64,000 nt of DNA, from contig CAUBPS010000009.1 of the NCBI GenBank assembly GCA_958437935.1, positions 1 through 64,000 of the forward strand. The letters run 5' to 3'. Shown one piece after another: positions 17,854 through 26,685 of the stretch (positions within the stretch are counted from its first letter, which is position 1; the number at the start of each line of letters is the position of its first letter). Below the pieces are notes generated by a model. The model did no database searches and was not told where the DNA came from. It worked only from the letters and a program-made list of their open reading frames with translations. The translations under genes were made by a program, and so were the position numbers. Source of the stretch: an uncultured Collinsella sp. (GTDB lineage: Bacteria > Actinomycetota > Coriobacteriia > Coriobacteriales > Coriobacteriaceae).

Positions 17854-18282
17854 GTGGTCGCGCTCGCACTGGACATAGGGGAGACCAGGATTGGCATTGC
17901 CGTCTCGAGCCGTGATGGCAAGATGGCAATGCCTGTCAAGGTGCTTCCGGCTGCCGAGGTCACTGGCATGGCAAAGACGTTTCGCTACCTGGTCGAGGAT
18001 TATGAGCCCGACATTCTGGTAAGCGGACGTCCTCTGACCATGGCCGGTGAGCCCGGCCCCCAGGCCGAGCGCGTCGCCGCCGTGGCCCAAAAGATTGCCG
18101 ACGAGCTCGAACTTCCGCTGGAGTTTGAGGACGAGCGTCTGTCCTCGCAGGAGGCCAAGCGAATCCTGCGAGAGCAGGGGCTCAACGAAAAGCAAATGAG
18201 GGGCAAGATTGACATGATCGCCGCCAGCCTGTTCTTGCAGACATGGCTCGATCGTAAAAACGAGGAGGTTTCGCATGCCTAG
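17854..18282 (+). CDS. ruvX: Putative pre-16S rRNA nuclease / Holliday junction resolvase (YqgF)
   Basis: A 142-residue RNase H-fold protein of the YqgF family, thought to trim pre-16S rRNA and historically annotated as a Holliday junction resolvase. The N-terminal strand LALDIGETRIGIAV carries the first catalytic aspartate (D7). ERLSS (about 94-98) and the late KIDMIAA segment supply the other acidic positions. It starts with GTG at 17854, 17 bp after alaS, and its end overlaps mltG by eight bases. The alaS-yqgF-mltG order is a conserved neighbourhood. Confidence 0.9.
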   Translation: MVALALDIGETRIGIAVSSRDGKMAMPVKVLPAAEVTGMAKTFRYLVEDYEPDILVSGRPLTMAGEPGPQAERVAAVAQKIADELELPLEFEDERLSSQEAKRILREQGLNEKQMRGKIDMIAASLFLQTWLDRKNEEVSHA

Positions 18283-19630
18283 CGCTTCCGATCCGCGCCA
18301 GCAGAATCGTACACGGCAGCCTGCGCCGCGCCCTGCTCAGCCTGGCCAGCGACCGGCGCAGCCGATGCAGCGTTCGGCTCAGCCTACTCAGCGTGCCGCT
18401 CATCAGCCTGCAGCTCGTCCCGCTCAGCCCGCTGGTGGCGCTCGTTTTAAGCAGCAGGCTCCTGCCCAGCGCACGCAGGGGCAGGCCCGGGAATCACGCT
18501 CCCACGCGCATCATGCTCATGGCTCGCGCGGCGTTGCTCCGGCCACGCGCTCGAGTTATAACACGCACGCTCGCCGTGGTGCCCAAAAGAAAAGCTCCCC
18601 GGTGCCTATGATTATCGGTGGCGTCGTCGCCGTGCTTGCGCTTGTCGCGATCGTTTTCTTTGTCGTGCCAGCCGTCAAGGGCTTCTTTGCCGGTGAGGAT
18701 GCGAACGTTGCTGCTGGCCAGCAAGTTACTATCACGATTCCCGATGGTGCCTCGGGTGACAGCATCGCTTCGATTCTCTCCGAGAACCATATCGTCGAAA
18801 ATCCCAAGGATTATTACGCGGCGGTCAAAAAGCTCAACGCCGACATGTCGCTTAAGCCTGGCACCTACTCGTTCACCACGCTCATGGACGCGACCAAGGT
18901 CGTTCAGCAGCTCATGGAAGGCCCCAATGCCGGCTCCGATGCGCTGACTATCCCTGAGGGCCTGACGGTCGATCAGGTCGCCGACCGCGTCGCCAAGGCC
19001 TACGACAGCATTTCTAAGGAAGACTTCCTCAATCAGGCGAAGGCCTCCAACTATGTGAAGGACTACAGCTTCCTTGAGGGCGCTGCAAACGATTCACTCG
19101 AGGGCTTCCTATTCCCCAAGACCTATTCGTTGGGTAAGGACCCGTCTGCCGATGATGTGATTCGCGCCATGCTTGATCAGTTCAACGCCGAGTATAAGTC
19201 GCTTGACTTTGCCAGCTGCGAGGCCAAGATCAAGGAGCGCTATGGCGTGGAGATGTCCGATTACGACATCGTTAACCTTGCCTCCATCGTCGAGCGCGAG
19301 GGCCTCAACGCCGATCAGCGCGCGCATGTGGCATCGGTTTTCTATAACCGTCTGGCGGGCAAGCTCGATGGCCTGCGTTACCTCAATAGCGATGCGACCA
19401 TGATGTATGTCACCGGTGGCGAGGTTACCGCCGACGACCTGCAGAGCGATAGTCCGTATAACACCTATAAGCACGAGGGTCTGCCGCCCACGCCCATCTG
19501 CTCTCCGTCGCTCGAGGCACTCAAGGCCACGCTTGAGCCGACCGACTCCGATGACCTGTATTTCTACATTACGCAGGACGAGGAGTACTTCTCGCAAACC
19601 TACGAAGAGCATCAACAGTCTTGGAATTAG
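18275..19630 (+). CDS. mltG: Endolytic murein transglycosylase MltG
   Basis: A 451-residue YceG-family enzyme that cleaves nascent peptidoglycan strands. The first 105 residues are a cytoplasmic, proline/glutamine/alanine-rich low-complexity tail. One membrane segment follows (about 111-133), then a LysM-like subdomain and the catalytic domain. The catalytic glutamate is E340 (ASIVEREG), and the conserved GLPPTPICSPS segment follows. The disordered N-terminal tail is longer than in enterobacterial MltG, as in many Actinobacteria. It overlaps ruvX by eight bases. Confidence 0.92.
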   Translation: MPSASDPRQQNRTRQPAPRPAQPGQRPAQPMQRSAQPTQRAAHQPAARPAQPAGGARFKQQAPAQRTQGQARESRSHAHHAHGSRGVAPATRSSYNTHARRGAQKKSSPVPMIIGGVVAVLALVAIVFFVVPAVKGFFAGEDANVAAGQQVTITIPDGASGDSIASILSENHIVENPKDYYAAVKKLNADMSLKPGTYSFTTLMDATKVVQQLMEGPNAGSDALTIPEGLTVDQVADRVAKAYDSISKEDFLNQAKASNYVKDYSFLEGAANDSLEGFLFPKTYSLGKDPSADDVIRAMLDQFNAEYKSLDFASCEAKIKERYGVEMSDYDIVNLASIVEREGLNADQRAHVASVFYNRLAGKLDGLRYLNSDATMMYVTGGEVTADDLQSDSPYNTYKHEGLPPTPICSPSLEALKATLEPTDSDDLYFYITQDEEYFSQTYEEHQQSWN

Positions 19631-19631
19631 C

Positions 19632-20129
19632 ATGAGGATTTTTAGCCCCAAACGATACGTTTCCTCGGTCGATCGCATCGATCTTGATACCCTGTGGGCC
19701 GACGGCAAGCGCGCCATTCTGCTCGATCGCGATAACACCCTGGTGCCGCGCGACACCGAGCAGGTTCCCGCCGCGGTTTCCGCTTGGCTCGATGCCGCCC
19801 GCGCCAAAGGCTTTAAGCTGTGCATGGTGTCCAACAACTGGCATCGCGACCAGGTCATGAGCTCTGCACGCGAGCTGGGACTCGAGGCCATCAGCCACGC
19901 CATGAAGCCGGCGCCGTTTGCCCTCAAGGCGGGTCTTAAGCGCCTCGGCGCCACGGCAGACGAGGCGGTGCTGATCGGCGATCAGCTGTACACAGACGTG
20001 TGGAGCGGTAATTTTGCCGGTGTTGACACTATTCTGGTCAAGCCGCAGGCAACCCAGGACCTGTGGTACACGCAGATCTTCCGTATCTTTGAGCGCCGGG
20101 CCCTGCGCGACCTTCCCTGCGAGGAATAG
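19632..20129 (+). CDS. yqeG: YqeG-family HAD IIIA phosphatase
   Basis: A 165-residue HAD-superfamily hydrolase. The nucleophile motif is LLDRDNTL (D32, D34), motif II is VSNNW (about 60-64), and the late acidic motif is LIGDQLYTDVW (about 118-128). YqeG proteins are phosphatidylglycerophosphatase-like or of unknown substrate. ATG 19632 lies one base after the mltG stop; a longer upstream frame overlapping mltG is not credible. The gene sits between mltG and aroK. Confidence 0.85.
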   Translation: MRIFSPKRYVSSVDRIDLDTLWADGKRAILLDRDNTLVPRDTEQVPAAVSAWLDAARAKGFKLCMVSNNWHRDQVMSSARELGLEAISHAMKPAPFALKAGLKRLGATADEAVLIGDQLYTDVWSGNFAGVDTILVKPQATQDLWYTQIFRIFERRALRDLPCEE

Positions 20130-20137
20130 GTTTCGCC

Positions 20138-20671
20138 ATGTCTCAGCACATCAAACACGGCTGCGACCATATTTTCTTTATCGGCTTTTTGGGCGCGGGC
20201 AAGTCGACGCTCGCGCGTAACGTGGGCACTATGTTCAAGCGTCGATTCATCGATACCGATCGTTTGGTTGTGCGTCGATGTGGCAAGTCGGTGACCGAGA
20301 TATTTGAGACCGAGGGCGAGGATCGTTTTCGCGAGCTCGAGACTTCGGCACTCCGTTCGCTTCAAAGCGAGCGCAGCCTGCTGGTGTCGTGCGGGGGTGG
20401 CATCGTCGAGACGCCGGTGAACATTGAGCTGATGCACGAGATGGGTATATGCGTGTACCTCGAAGGCGACTTTGAGGACTCGTTGCGCCAGATTCGCCGC
20501 TCCGATACCCGGCCCGATTTCCGCTCGCCCGAGCACGCTGCGCGCCTGTTTGAGCATCGCCGTCCGCTGTATCGCCAGGCCGCCGATATTACCCTTGATA
20601 TTCGCAACAAGTCCTTCGAGGACGTTTCCTACCTTTGTGCCGAGATGCTTTTGGAGCGTGGACTGCTATGA
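20138..20671 (+). CDS. aroK: Shikimate kinase
   Basis: A 177-residue P-loop kinase, expected to phosphorylate shikimate at O3. The Walker A motif GFLGAGKST is at 16-24, the shikimate-binding DTDR is at 38-41, and the GGGIVETP segment (about 87-94) matches the family GGG motif. The lid region with R (RRSDTRPDF) follows at about 127. Its stop overlaps the next gene (ATGA), which encodes a degenerate dehydroquinate synthase-like protein. The other shikimate pathway genes are not in the window. Confidence 0.9.
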   Translation: MSQHIKHGCDHIFFIGFLGAGKSTLARNVGTMFKRRFIDTDRLVVRRCGKSVTEIFETEGEDRFRELETSALRSLQSERSLLVSCGGGIVETPVNIELMHEMGICVYLEGDFEDSLRQIRRSDTRPDFRSPEHAARLFEHRRPLYRQAADITLDIRNKSFEDVSYLCAEMLLERGLL

Positions 20672-21777
20672 TTCGCCGTCAACTTATCAATTTCCAAAAC
20701 CGCAGTGTCGATGTCCGCGTCGGATTGGGCGCGTTCGAGGAGCTGCCGCGCATGTTTGCCTCGGCTGTAGGCAAGCCTAAGCGCGCGATGGTGGTTTGGA
20801 ACGACGCTACATCCGAGCGTTTTGGCGAGGCTGTCGAGCATGCACTGGTTGACGCCGGTTTTGCCGTGTCGTTGCTCGTCCTCGAGGTTTCGCCTGCCGG
20901 TGCTACGCTGGTCGATGCCGATACCGTCTTTGGCGCCCTGTCGGCTAATGGCATTACCTGTGACGATCTCGTTGTCGCTGTCGGCGACACGGCGACCTGC
21001 TCAGTCGTTTGCTGGTGTGCCAATCAGTGGTGCGGTCGCACCGAGTGCGCCTTGCTGCCGACGACGTTTGACGCCATGCTCACGGTCGCGACGACCATGA
21101 AGCCGCTCGTTGCCTCGTCGGCGAATGCGCTTCCCGCTATCGCGTTCCGTCCCGAGCCGGGCTTGGTCGTGTGTGACCTTAATCTTGTTCGCGAGGCGGA
21201 CCCCGATGACCTCAAACTCGGCTATGTGGTACTTGCTGGCACCATGCTTTCGAGCAGCAAGTCCCGCTGGAATCAGTTTACCGAGACCGTCCCCGAGATT
21301 CTCGCGGGCGAGGAGGTCGCGCTCGTCAATGCCGTTCAGTGGTCTCAGACTGCCCGTAAGGAAGTACTGATGGCTACGAATCCCAGCGCCCGCCACGCTC
21401 TAGACTTTGGCAAGACGGGGGAGCGTACCCTGCGCGCCTGCTTGTGCGATGCCGCGTCGCAGGTCCCTGCCTACCAGCTGTTGTCCGAGGGCATGCGCTT
21501 TGAGGCGCGCCTAGCACATGATGCCTGCGACTTTGATATCGATTACGTCTTTGAGGTCGATGACTGCCTGGAGGACTTTGGTATCGAGGAGCTCGCCTTC
21601 GATCTGGAGCCTGACGCATATATCGAGGAGTTCCGCAGGCAGCAGTTTGTCCGCTCGAACCGTAGCATGTTGCCGCTGCCCGCGGCGCTCGGCGCCATTC
21701 GTCTAACAAGCGTTGAGGACGAGGTTCTCGACCGCCATGCTCACGCATACTTGGCTTCTCGCAAAGATCTTCTCTAG
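20668..21777 (+). CDS. 3-dehydroquinate synthase-like protein lacking metal ligands
   Basis: A 369-residue protein with the AroB fold pattern: N-terminal Rossmann-like half, a PTTFDAML segment in place of PTTLLAQVD, and an FGKT ... LLSEG stretch in place of FGHT ... LLHGE. Aligned by eye to E. coli AroB, all three zinc ligands are replaced: E184 by Y186, H247 by K249 and H264 by S273. The NAD-binding GGGV-type motif is also lost (AVGDTATC). It is therefore unlikely to make dehydroquinate; it may be a pseudoenzyme or have a new role. Its position after aroK and its intact frame argue for a retained function. Confidence 0.75.
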   Translation: MIRRQLINFQNRSVDVRVGLGAFEELPRMFASAVGKPKRAMVVWNDATSERFGEAVEHALVDAGFAVSLLVLEVSPAGATLVDADTVFGALSANGITCDDLVVAVGDTATCSVVCWCANQWCGRTECALLPTTFDAMLTVATTMKPLVASSANALPAIAFRPEPGLVVCDLNLVREADPDDLKLGYVVLAGTMLSSSKSRWNQFTETVPEILAGEEVALVNAVQWSQTARKEVLMATNPSARHALDFGKTGERTLRACLCDAASQVPAYQLLSEGMRFEARLAHDACDFDIDYVFEVDDCLEDFGIEELAFDLEPDAYIEEFRRQQFVRSNRSMLPLPAALGAIRLTSVEDEVLDRHAHAYLASRKDLL

Positions 21778-21783
21778 GATTTA

Positions 21784-21812
21784 TTGACATCCATGGTCTT
21801 TCGTATCATGTT
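21784..21812 (+). promoter_or_regulatory. Candidate promoter upstream of pepP
   Basis: A consensus TTGACA (21784-21789) lies just after the aroB-like stop, with TATCAT at 21804-21809. The 14-bp spacer is short, so the true -10 may be offset. A perfect hairpin GAATCGC-TC-GCGATTC follows at 21838-21853. Confidence 0.4.
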
Positions 21813-21908
21813 GAGGGGCGGGTTTCCAATCGGTTGCGAATCGCTCGCGATTCCGTACGTTGATTGAGCCCGTCCCGTCTTTATGAAGACAACAAGAAAG
21901 GAATCTGC

Positions 21909-23039
21909 ATGTCTGAGTTTGCTGCCGGTCCTGCCGGTCGTATCGAGCGTGTCCGTGCCCTGATGGTTGAGCGCGGTTACGACGCCATCGTGGTGCGCGA
22001 CGAGGCCAATCTTCGTTGGCTTACGGGCGTCAAGGGCGTCTTCGATTACACCTTCGAGTTCCCGCACGCTGCGTTTATTACGGCCGACCAGTGCCTGTTC
22101 CATACCGACTCGCGCTATCTCAACAGCTTTGAGGAGAACACGCCCGCCGGCAGCCCCTGGGTCTACGACATGGACGAGGGCACCATCCCCGGTTGGGTCG
22201 CCGGCAAGATTGCGGCCAACAAGTGCCGCGTCTGCGCTGTCGAGGACGATATGCAGATCAATTTCTACCAGGGTATCCAGCGTGGTTTGGAGGATCGTTC
22301 CGTCGCCTGCATGTTGCCGCTGATGCATGACGACATCCGTAAGATGCGCGCCATCAAGGACGCCGAGGAGATCGAGCTCATGCGCCACGCGCAGTCGATT
22401 ACCGACGCCGCCTTCCAGCACATGCTCGGATTTATTAAACCCGGCATGACCGAGAAGCAGGTTCGCAACGAGCTCGAGAACTTTATGTTCGCCAACGGCG
22501 CCGACAGCTTGGCCTTCGGCTCCATCGTGGCGAGCGGCCCCAATACCGCCAACCCGCATGCCGTCCCGAGCGACCGCGTGATCGAGAAGGGCGACTTCGT
22601 TCTCATGGATTACGGCGCGGGCTACTGCGACTATCGCTCCGATATGACGCGTACCGTCGTGATGGGCGAGCCCACGCAGGAGCAGCTCGACCTGTACGCG
22701 CTCGTGCGCCGTACGCACGAGGAGTGCGTCGCCGCCATCCATCCGGGCGTCGAGGGCAACGACATTTTCAAGCTTTCCAAGAAGATCATTGGCGATGCCG
22801 GCTATGGTGATTACTACAACCATGGTCTGGGCCACGGCGTGGGCATTGACATCCACGAGCTGCCCAACTTCAACCGCAGCAAGAATATCATCGAGGTCGG
22901 CTCGGTTATCACCATGGAGCCCGGCGTCTACCTGCCCGGTGTGGGCGGCGTGCGTCTGGAGGACTACGGCTTGGTCACCGAGAACGGCTACGAGCCCTTC
23001 ACCAAGACGCCGCATGACCTTCACGTCATCGATTGCTAG
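21909..23039 (+). CDS. pepP: Xaa-Pro aminopeptidase-like M24 peptidase
   Basis: A 376-residue cytosolic metallopeptidase that removes N-terminal residues before proline. The creatinase-like N-domain spans about 1-140 and the pita-bread M24 domain about 150-370. All five metal ligands are in place: D234 (MDYGAG), D245 (SDMTRT), H309 (GLGHGVG), E337 (TMEPGVY) and E351 (RLEDYG). The start ATG 21909 follows AAAGGA. M24 peptidase genes next to efp are common, perhaps linked to processing of proline-rich proteins. Confidence 0.92.
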   Translation: MSEFAAGPAGRIERVRALMVERGYDAIVVRDEANLRWLTGVKGVFDYTFEFPHAAFITADQCLFHTDSRYLNSFEENTPAGSPWVYDMDEGTIPGWVAGKIAANKCRVCAVEDDMQINFYQGIQRGLEDRSVACMLPLMHDDIRKMRAIKDAEEIELMRHAQSITDAAFQHMLGFIKPGMTEKQVRNELENFMFANGADSLAFGSIVASGPNTANPHAVPSDRVIEKGDFVLMDYGAGYCDYRSDMTRTVVMGEPTQEQLDLYALVRRTHEECVAAIHPGVEGNDIFKLSKKIIGDAGYGDYYNHGLGHGVGIDIHELPNFNRSKNIIEVGSVITMEPGVYLPGVGGVRLEDYGLVTENGYEPFTKTPHDLHVIDC

Positions 23040-23060
23040 TCTACTTCGGTAGATAGTTTG

Positions 23061-23105
23061 GGGCGGGGCGTTCGGATCGATTCGGACGTCCCGCGTTCTC
23101 TTTTT
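23061..23105 (+). terminator. Terminator of pepP
   Basis: GCGGGGCGT (23063-23071) pairs with ACGTCCCGC (23086-23094), one mismatch, and CTCTTTTT follows at 23098-23105. Confidence 0.65.
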
Positions 23106-23113
23106 ATGCGCTC

Positions 23114-23142
23114 GCTGCAGGCGCCGTCTGCAAGTGTATAAT
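23114..23142 (+). promoter_or_regulatory. Promoter of the efp operon
   Basis: A perfect TATAAT (23137-23142) lies 58 bp upstream of efp. The -35 region GCTGCA (23114-23119, 17-bp spacer) is weak. Confidence 0.55.
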
Positions 23143-23199
23143 TTCCATCGTATGTAATTTGGACGCTTGTGCGTTCTGCCCGTAACAAGAAAGGTCGCT

Positions 23200-23763
23200 A
23201 TGCCTACCATTTCTACCGCCGACTTCAAGAACGGCCTCGGTCTCCGCATCAAGGACAAGGTCTACACCATTGTCGAGTTCCAGCATGTTAAGCCGGGCAA
23301 GGGCGGCGCGTTTGTGCGCTACAAGACCCGCGACATCAAGAGCGGCCGCGTCGTCGAGAACACCTGCAACGCCGGCACCAAGTTCGAGAGCGTCATGCTC
23401 ACCACCCGTGAGTTCCAGTACCTCTACAACGATGGCACCGACTACATCTTCATGGACAACGAGTCCTATGAGCAGGTTCCCGTTCCCGAGGACATGGTGG
23501 GCGAGAACTCCAAGTGGCTGCGCGAGAACGACGTCTGCCAGCTGCTCTTCGCCGACGATGAGCTCATGGGCGTGACCCCGCCGATGTTCATCGAGACCAC
23601 TATCGTCCAGACCGACCCGGGCTTTAAGGGCGACACCGTCCAGGGTTCCACCAAGCCGGCCACGATCGACACCGGCGCTGTTATCCAGGTCCCCATGTAC
23701 CTCAATGAGGGCGAGGTCATCAAGGTTGACACCCGCGACGGCAAGTTCGTCTCCCGCGTCTAG
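23200..23763 (+). CDS. efp: Translation elongation factor P
   Basis: A 187-residue three-domain EF-P that relieves ribosome stalling at polyproline. The domain I loop tip is PGKGGA with K34 at the modification position, so a lysine-type (EpmA- or YmfI-like) modification or none is expected rather than the arginine type. The C-terminal domains show the typical YLNEGEVIKVDTRDGKFVSR ending. The start ATG 23200 follows AAAGG. It leads an operon with asp23, nusB, xseB, tlyA, nadK and recN. Confidence 0.96.
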   Translation: MPTISTADFKNGLGLRIKDKVYTIVEFQHVKPGKGGAFVRYKTRDIKSGRVVENTCNAGTKFESVMLTTREFQYLYNDGTDYIFMDNESYEQVPVPEDMVGENSKWLRENDVCQLLFADDELMGVTPPMFIETTIVQTDPGFKGDTVQGSTKPATIDTGAVIQVPMYLNEGEVIKVDTRDGKFVSRV

Positions 23764-23787
23764 CAACCAACTCTTCTAGGAGGATTC

Positions 23788-24150
23788 ATGCCCCAGGAAA
23801 TCAAGATTGACGGCATCGGCATTTCGCCCGATGTTCTGACCGCCATCGTCTCGCGCGCCGTGTCCGATGTCGAGGGCATCGCCTCCGTTGGCGTCAAGGA
23901 CCTTGCCACCAACCTTGTCTCCATGATGCTCTCGTCCAAGGCCCCCGCTTCCGAGCCGGCGGTCGAGGCCGAGGTCGTCGGCGACAAGCTCGCACTCACT
24001 GTGCGTGTCGTGGTGTTCTTTGGCTATCCGTTCAAGAAACTCGCCGAGGCCGTTCGCGCCGCAGTGGTCGCCGCCATCGATGCCCAGGTTGGCGTTGAGG
24101 TCGAGCGCGTTGACGTTTGCATCGACGGCCTCGTTTTCCCCAAGGAGTAA
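23788..24150 (+). CDS. Asp23/Gls24 family envelope stress protein
   Basis: A 120-residue Asp23/Gls24-family protein. The family pattern is ISPDVLTAIVSRAVSDVEGI near the N-terminus, a central V-rich strand region (LALTVRVVVFFG) and the late VEVERVDVCIDGLVF. These proteins are often placed between efp and nusB in Firmicutes and Actinobacteria and are associated with cell-envelope stress or membrane localisation; the molecular role is unsettled. A GGAGG RBS precedes ATG 23788. The next gene starts three bases after its stop. Confidence 0.88.
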   Translation: MPQEIKIDGIGISPDVLTAIVSRAVSDVEGIASVGVKDLATNLVSMMLSSKAPASEPAVEAEVVGDKLALTVRVVVFFGYPFKKLAEAVRAAVVAAIDAQVGVEVERVDVCIDGLVFPKE

Positions 24151-24153
24151 CCT

Positions 24154-24747
24154 TTGAGCCTTAAGGTTTATCGCGGGCGTACTCTTGCCCGCAGTCAGGC
24201 GCTTCAGCTTCTGTTCCAGGCCGAGGCCACGGACAGCCCGCTCGAGCGCGTCCTCGAGGGTGATTTCCTGATCTCGAAGGGTCCCCTCGACCCCTATGCG
24301 CTGGAGCTGTGCCGCGGTGCCTATGAGCATATCGACCGCATCGACTGTGCTCTGCGCTCTGTTGCCAAGAACTGGGATCTTATGCGCATGCCCGGCGCCG
24401 ACCGCAACCTGCTGCGTATCGCCGTTTACGAGATGCGTTTCCTCACCGACGAGGAGGTCTCTGACGCCATCGTGATTAACGAGGCCGTCGAGCTTGCCAA
24501 GGCCTATGGCACCGACCAGTCCGCGTCGTTCGTCAACGGCGTGCTGGGTAAGATCGCTCGCAGCGAGGAGCTGCCGGGCGAGGACCTATACCAGGAGCTG
24601 CTGGCCGAAGATCGCGCTCGCGAGGAGGCACAGGCTGCCGAGGCTGCCGCAAAGGTTGCGGTTGCCCAGGCCGAGACTGGCGTGCTGTCCGAGGACGTGG
24701 ACGCTGCTGAGGTCGCCGAGGCCGAGACCGGTACCGTCGAGGAGTAG
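24154..24747 (+). CDS. nusB: Transcription antitermination factor NusB
   Basis: A 197-residue protein whose first 140 residues form the all-helical NusB domain (RTLARSQALQLLFQAEA near the start, NRNLLRIAVYEM-like and FVNGVLGKIAR at about 128-138). With NusE (S10) it acts in rRNA antitermination. An alanine/glutamate-rich acidic tail of about 50 residues is appended, longer than usual. The TTG start at 24154 is supported by AAGGAG, which overlaps the end of the Asp23 gene. xseB follows two bases after the stop. Confidence 0.92.
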   Translation: MSLKVYRGRTLARSQALQLLFQAEATDSPLERVLEGDFLISKGPLDPYALELCRGAYEHIDRIDCALRSVAKNWDLMRMPGADRNLLRIAVYEMRFLTDEEVSDAIVINEAVELAKAYGTDQSASFVNGVLGKIARSEELPGEDLYQELLAEDRAREEAQAAEAAAKVAVAQAETGVLSEDVDAAEVAEAETGTVEE

Positions 24748-24749
24748 CC

Positions 24750-24989
24750 ATGCCAGAGGGTTCCGTCCGCAACTTCGACGAGATTTCGGACCGCTTGGAC
24801 CAGATCATAGCTACCGTTCGCTCTAAGGATACGTCCTTGGAGCGTTCGCTCGATCTGTTTGACGAGGCGATTGAGCTGGGCTCCCGTGCGGTCGACATGG
24901 TCGACAAGTTTGAGCTGACGCCGCGTGAGGCCGACAAGCTCGAGCAGGAATACGATGAGGATGCGGCAAACGAATCCCAGGATAGCTAG
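24750..24989 (+). CDS. xseB: Exodeoxyribonuclease VII small subunit
   Basis: A 79-residue helical protein with the XseB pattern: FDEISDRLDQIIATVRSKD, then SLERSLDLFDEAIELG. It associates with XseA to form exonuclease VII, which degrades single-stranded DNA. The large-subunit gene xseA, usually adjacent, is not in this window. An acidic extension follows residue 60. It is part of the efp-recN operon. Confidence 0.9.
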   Translation: MPEGSVRNFDEISDRLDQIIATVRSKDTSLERSLDLFDEAIELGSRAVDMVDKFELTPREADKLEQEYDEDAANESQDS

Positions 24990-25015
24990 GCCGCATCTCC
25001 GGATACGAATGGTTG

Positions 25016-25828
25016 ATGGCATTCATGAAACGCGTGCGTCTTGATGACGAACTGATTTCACAGGGCATCTGCGCCGATCGCGCGGATGCCCTTCGCACTC
25101 TTATGGCTGGCTTGGTCTCGAGTGGCGGCGAGCGCTTGACTTCGCCGGGCCTTAAGGTGACCCCGGGCCTGCCGTTGCACGTGAAGGGGCGCATTCCCTA
25201 TGTTGGCCGCGGCGGTCTTAAGCTCGAAGGCGCGCTTGATACGTTTGGTATCAATCCGACGGGCCTTGCCTGTCTGGATGTGGGCTGCTCTACCGGCGGC
25301 TTTACCGATTGCCTGCTCAAGCGCGGAGCTGCGACCGTTGTCTCGGTGGACGTTGGTCGCGCCCAGTTCGATTGGTCGTTACGTCAGGACGATCGCGTGA
25401 CGCTGCATGAGCGCACAAACGTGACGCAGCTGCCTGAGCTTGGCTATGCCGGCGCCATCGACCTGGCTGTGTGTGATGTCTCGTTTACCAGCATCGCGAA
25501 CATTATCGATGCGGTGCTGGCGTGCCTGGCGCCTACGGGTGCATTCTGCACGCTTGTAAAGCCGCAGTTTGAGGCTCCGGCGGCGCTGGTGGGTGAGGGC
25601 GGCATTGTGACCGATCCCGCCGTGCGCCGCGATACACTCGTTGCGGCAGTTGAACTCTTTGCTGCCAAGGGGCTGTTCCCGGTCGATGTGTGCGTGTCGC
25701 CCATTCATGGTGCCAAGGGAAACGTTGAGTTTTTCCTGTACGGCACGAGATTTGACCCCGGCGACCGCACGCAAGACGAGCTGCAATTCCAGGTATCGGT
25801 TTTGAGCGAGAAAGCTGCAACGCTATGA
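25016..25828 (+). CDS. tlyA: TlyA-family rRNA 2'-O-methyltransferase
   Basis: A 270-residue protein with an N-terminal S4 RNA-binding domain (about 6-60, RLDDELISQGICADRADA) and an FtsJ-like Rossmann methyltransferase domain. SAM-binding motif DVGCSTGGFTD is at 88-98, and the K of RGGLKLEGAL (69) and the later KPQFEA lysine fit the K-D-K-E catalytic set. TlyA methylates 2'-hydroxyls of 16S/23S cytidines and affects capreomycin sensitivity in mycobacteria. ATG 25016 is used; TTG 25013 and ATG 25025 are alternatives. It overlaps nadK by four bases, a conserved tlyA-nadK-recN order. Confidence 0.92.
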   Translation: MAFMKRVRLDDELISQGICADRADALRTLMAGLVSSGGERLTSPGLKVTPGLPLHVKGRIPYVGRGGLKLEGALDTFGINPTGLACLDVGCSTGGFTDCLLKRGAATVVSVDVGRAQFDWSLRQDDRVTLHERTNVTQLPELGYAGAIDLAVCDVSFTSIANIIDAVLACLAPTGAFCTLVKPQFEAPAALVGEGGIVTDPAVRRDTLVAAVELFAAKGLFPVDVCVSPIHGAKGNVEFFLYGTRFDPGDRTQDELQFQVSVLSEKAATL

Positions 25829-26685
25829 AGGTCTTTCTGGTTCCCAATTACTACAAGCAAGAGGCGGTTGAGAGCGGCCTGATGCTCGAGCTTTGGCTGA
25901 CGCGCCAGGGCTATGAGGTCGCATGGGCTGCCGACCAGCGATCGAAGATTCAAAGCACGCCTGATATTGACGGCTCCGATCTGGTCATTACGCTCGGCGG
26001 CGACGGTACGTTGCTGCGCGCTGCCCGCATCCTCAACCATCGCGAGATTCCTATCCTCGGTCTTTCCTATGGTCACCTGGGCTTTTTAACTGCTGCGAGC
26101 CCCGAGGAGCGCGACATTCTGCAGGTCGTGAGCGACGCCCTTTCCGGCGAGCTGCACGTGAGCCGTCGCGCCACCATCGCCGCGGATATCGTGTCCGTGC
26201 GCGACGATGGCACGAAGGATGTCGTGCGCACGTTCGCCCTCAACGACATGGCGCTCACGCGCGGCCCCCTGTCCGATATGGTTGAGTTCGACATCACGGT
26301 GTCGGGCCACCATATCGATCGACTGCGTGGCGACGGCGTGGTCGTGTCCACGGCGACTGGTTCTACGGGGTACGCGCTCAGTGCAGGTGGCCCCATTGTG
26401 AGCCCCGACTATACGGGTATGGTCTGCGTACCCATTGCGCCGCACACCATTCAGGCCCGTGCCTTCTTGACTTCGCCGAGTGATGTCGTCGAAATCTTTA
26501 TGTCCGATGATCGCCCGAGCGTTCCGGCGATCGCTATCGATGGACAGTTTATTACCTGCGACGGCACGGTCGAGAGCGTGGCCGTGCGCCGAGGCCCAGG
26601 CGATGTGCTGCTGCTCGACTACGGCCCCGAGAGTTTTTACAACTCGGTGAGCCGCGTATTCTACGGAGTCCGTCATGATCGATGA
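25825..26685 (+). CDS. nadK: NAD kinase
   Basis: A 286-residue ATP/polyphosphate-NAD kinase making NADP+. The GGDGT motif is at 58-62, the NE/D-type motif is ALNDMAL, and the glycine-rich GDGVVVSTATGSTGYALSAG segment is at about 171-190. The length is normal. It sits between tlyA (4-bp overlap) and recN (11-bp overlap). Confidence 0.95.
   Translation: MKVFLVPNYYKQEAVESGLMLELWLTRQGYEVAWAADQRSKIQSTPDIDGSDLVITLGGDGTLLRAARILNHREIPILGLSYGHLGFLTAASPEERDILQVVSDALSGELHVSRRATIAADIVSVRDDGTKDVVRTFALNDMALTRGPLSDMVEFDITVSGHHIDRLRGDGVVVSTATGSTGYALSAGGPIVSPDYTGMVCVPIAPHTIQARAFLTSPSDVVEIFMSDDRPSVPAIAIDGQFITCDGTVESVAVRRGPGDVLLLDYGPESFYNSVSRVFYGVRHDR

Noticed and set aside
16055..17929. A 624-codon minus-strand frame opposite alaS
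   Set aside because: Antisense shadow of a high-GC gene; no RBS-supported start and no recognisable domain.
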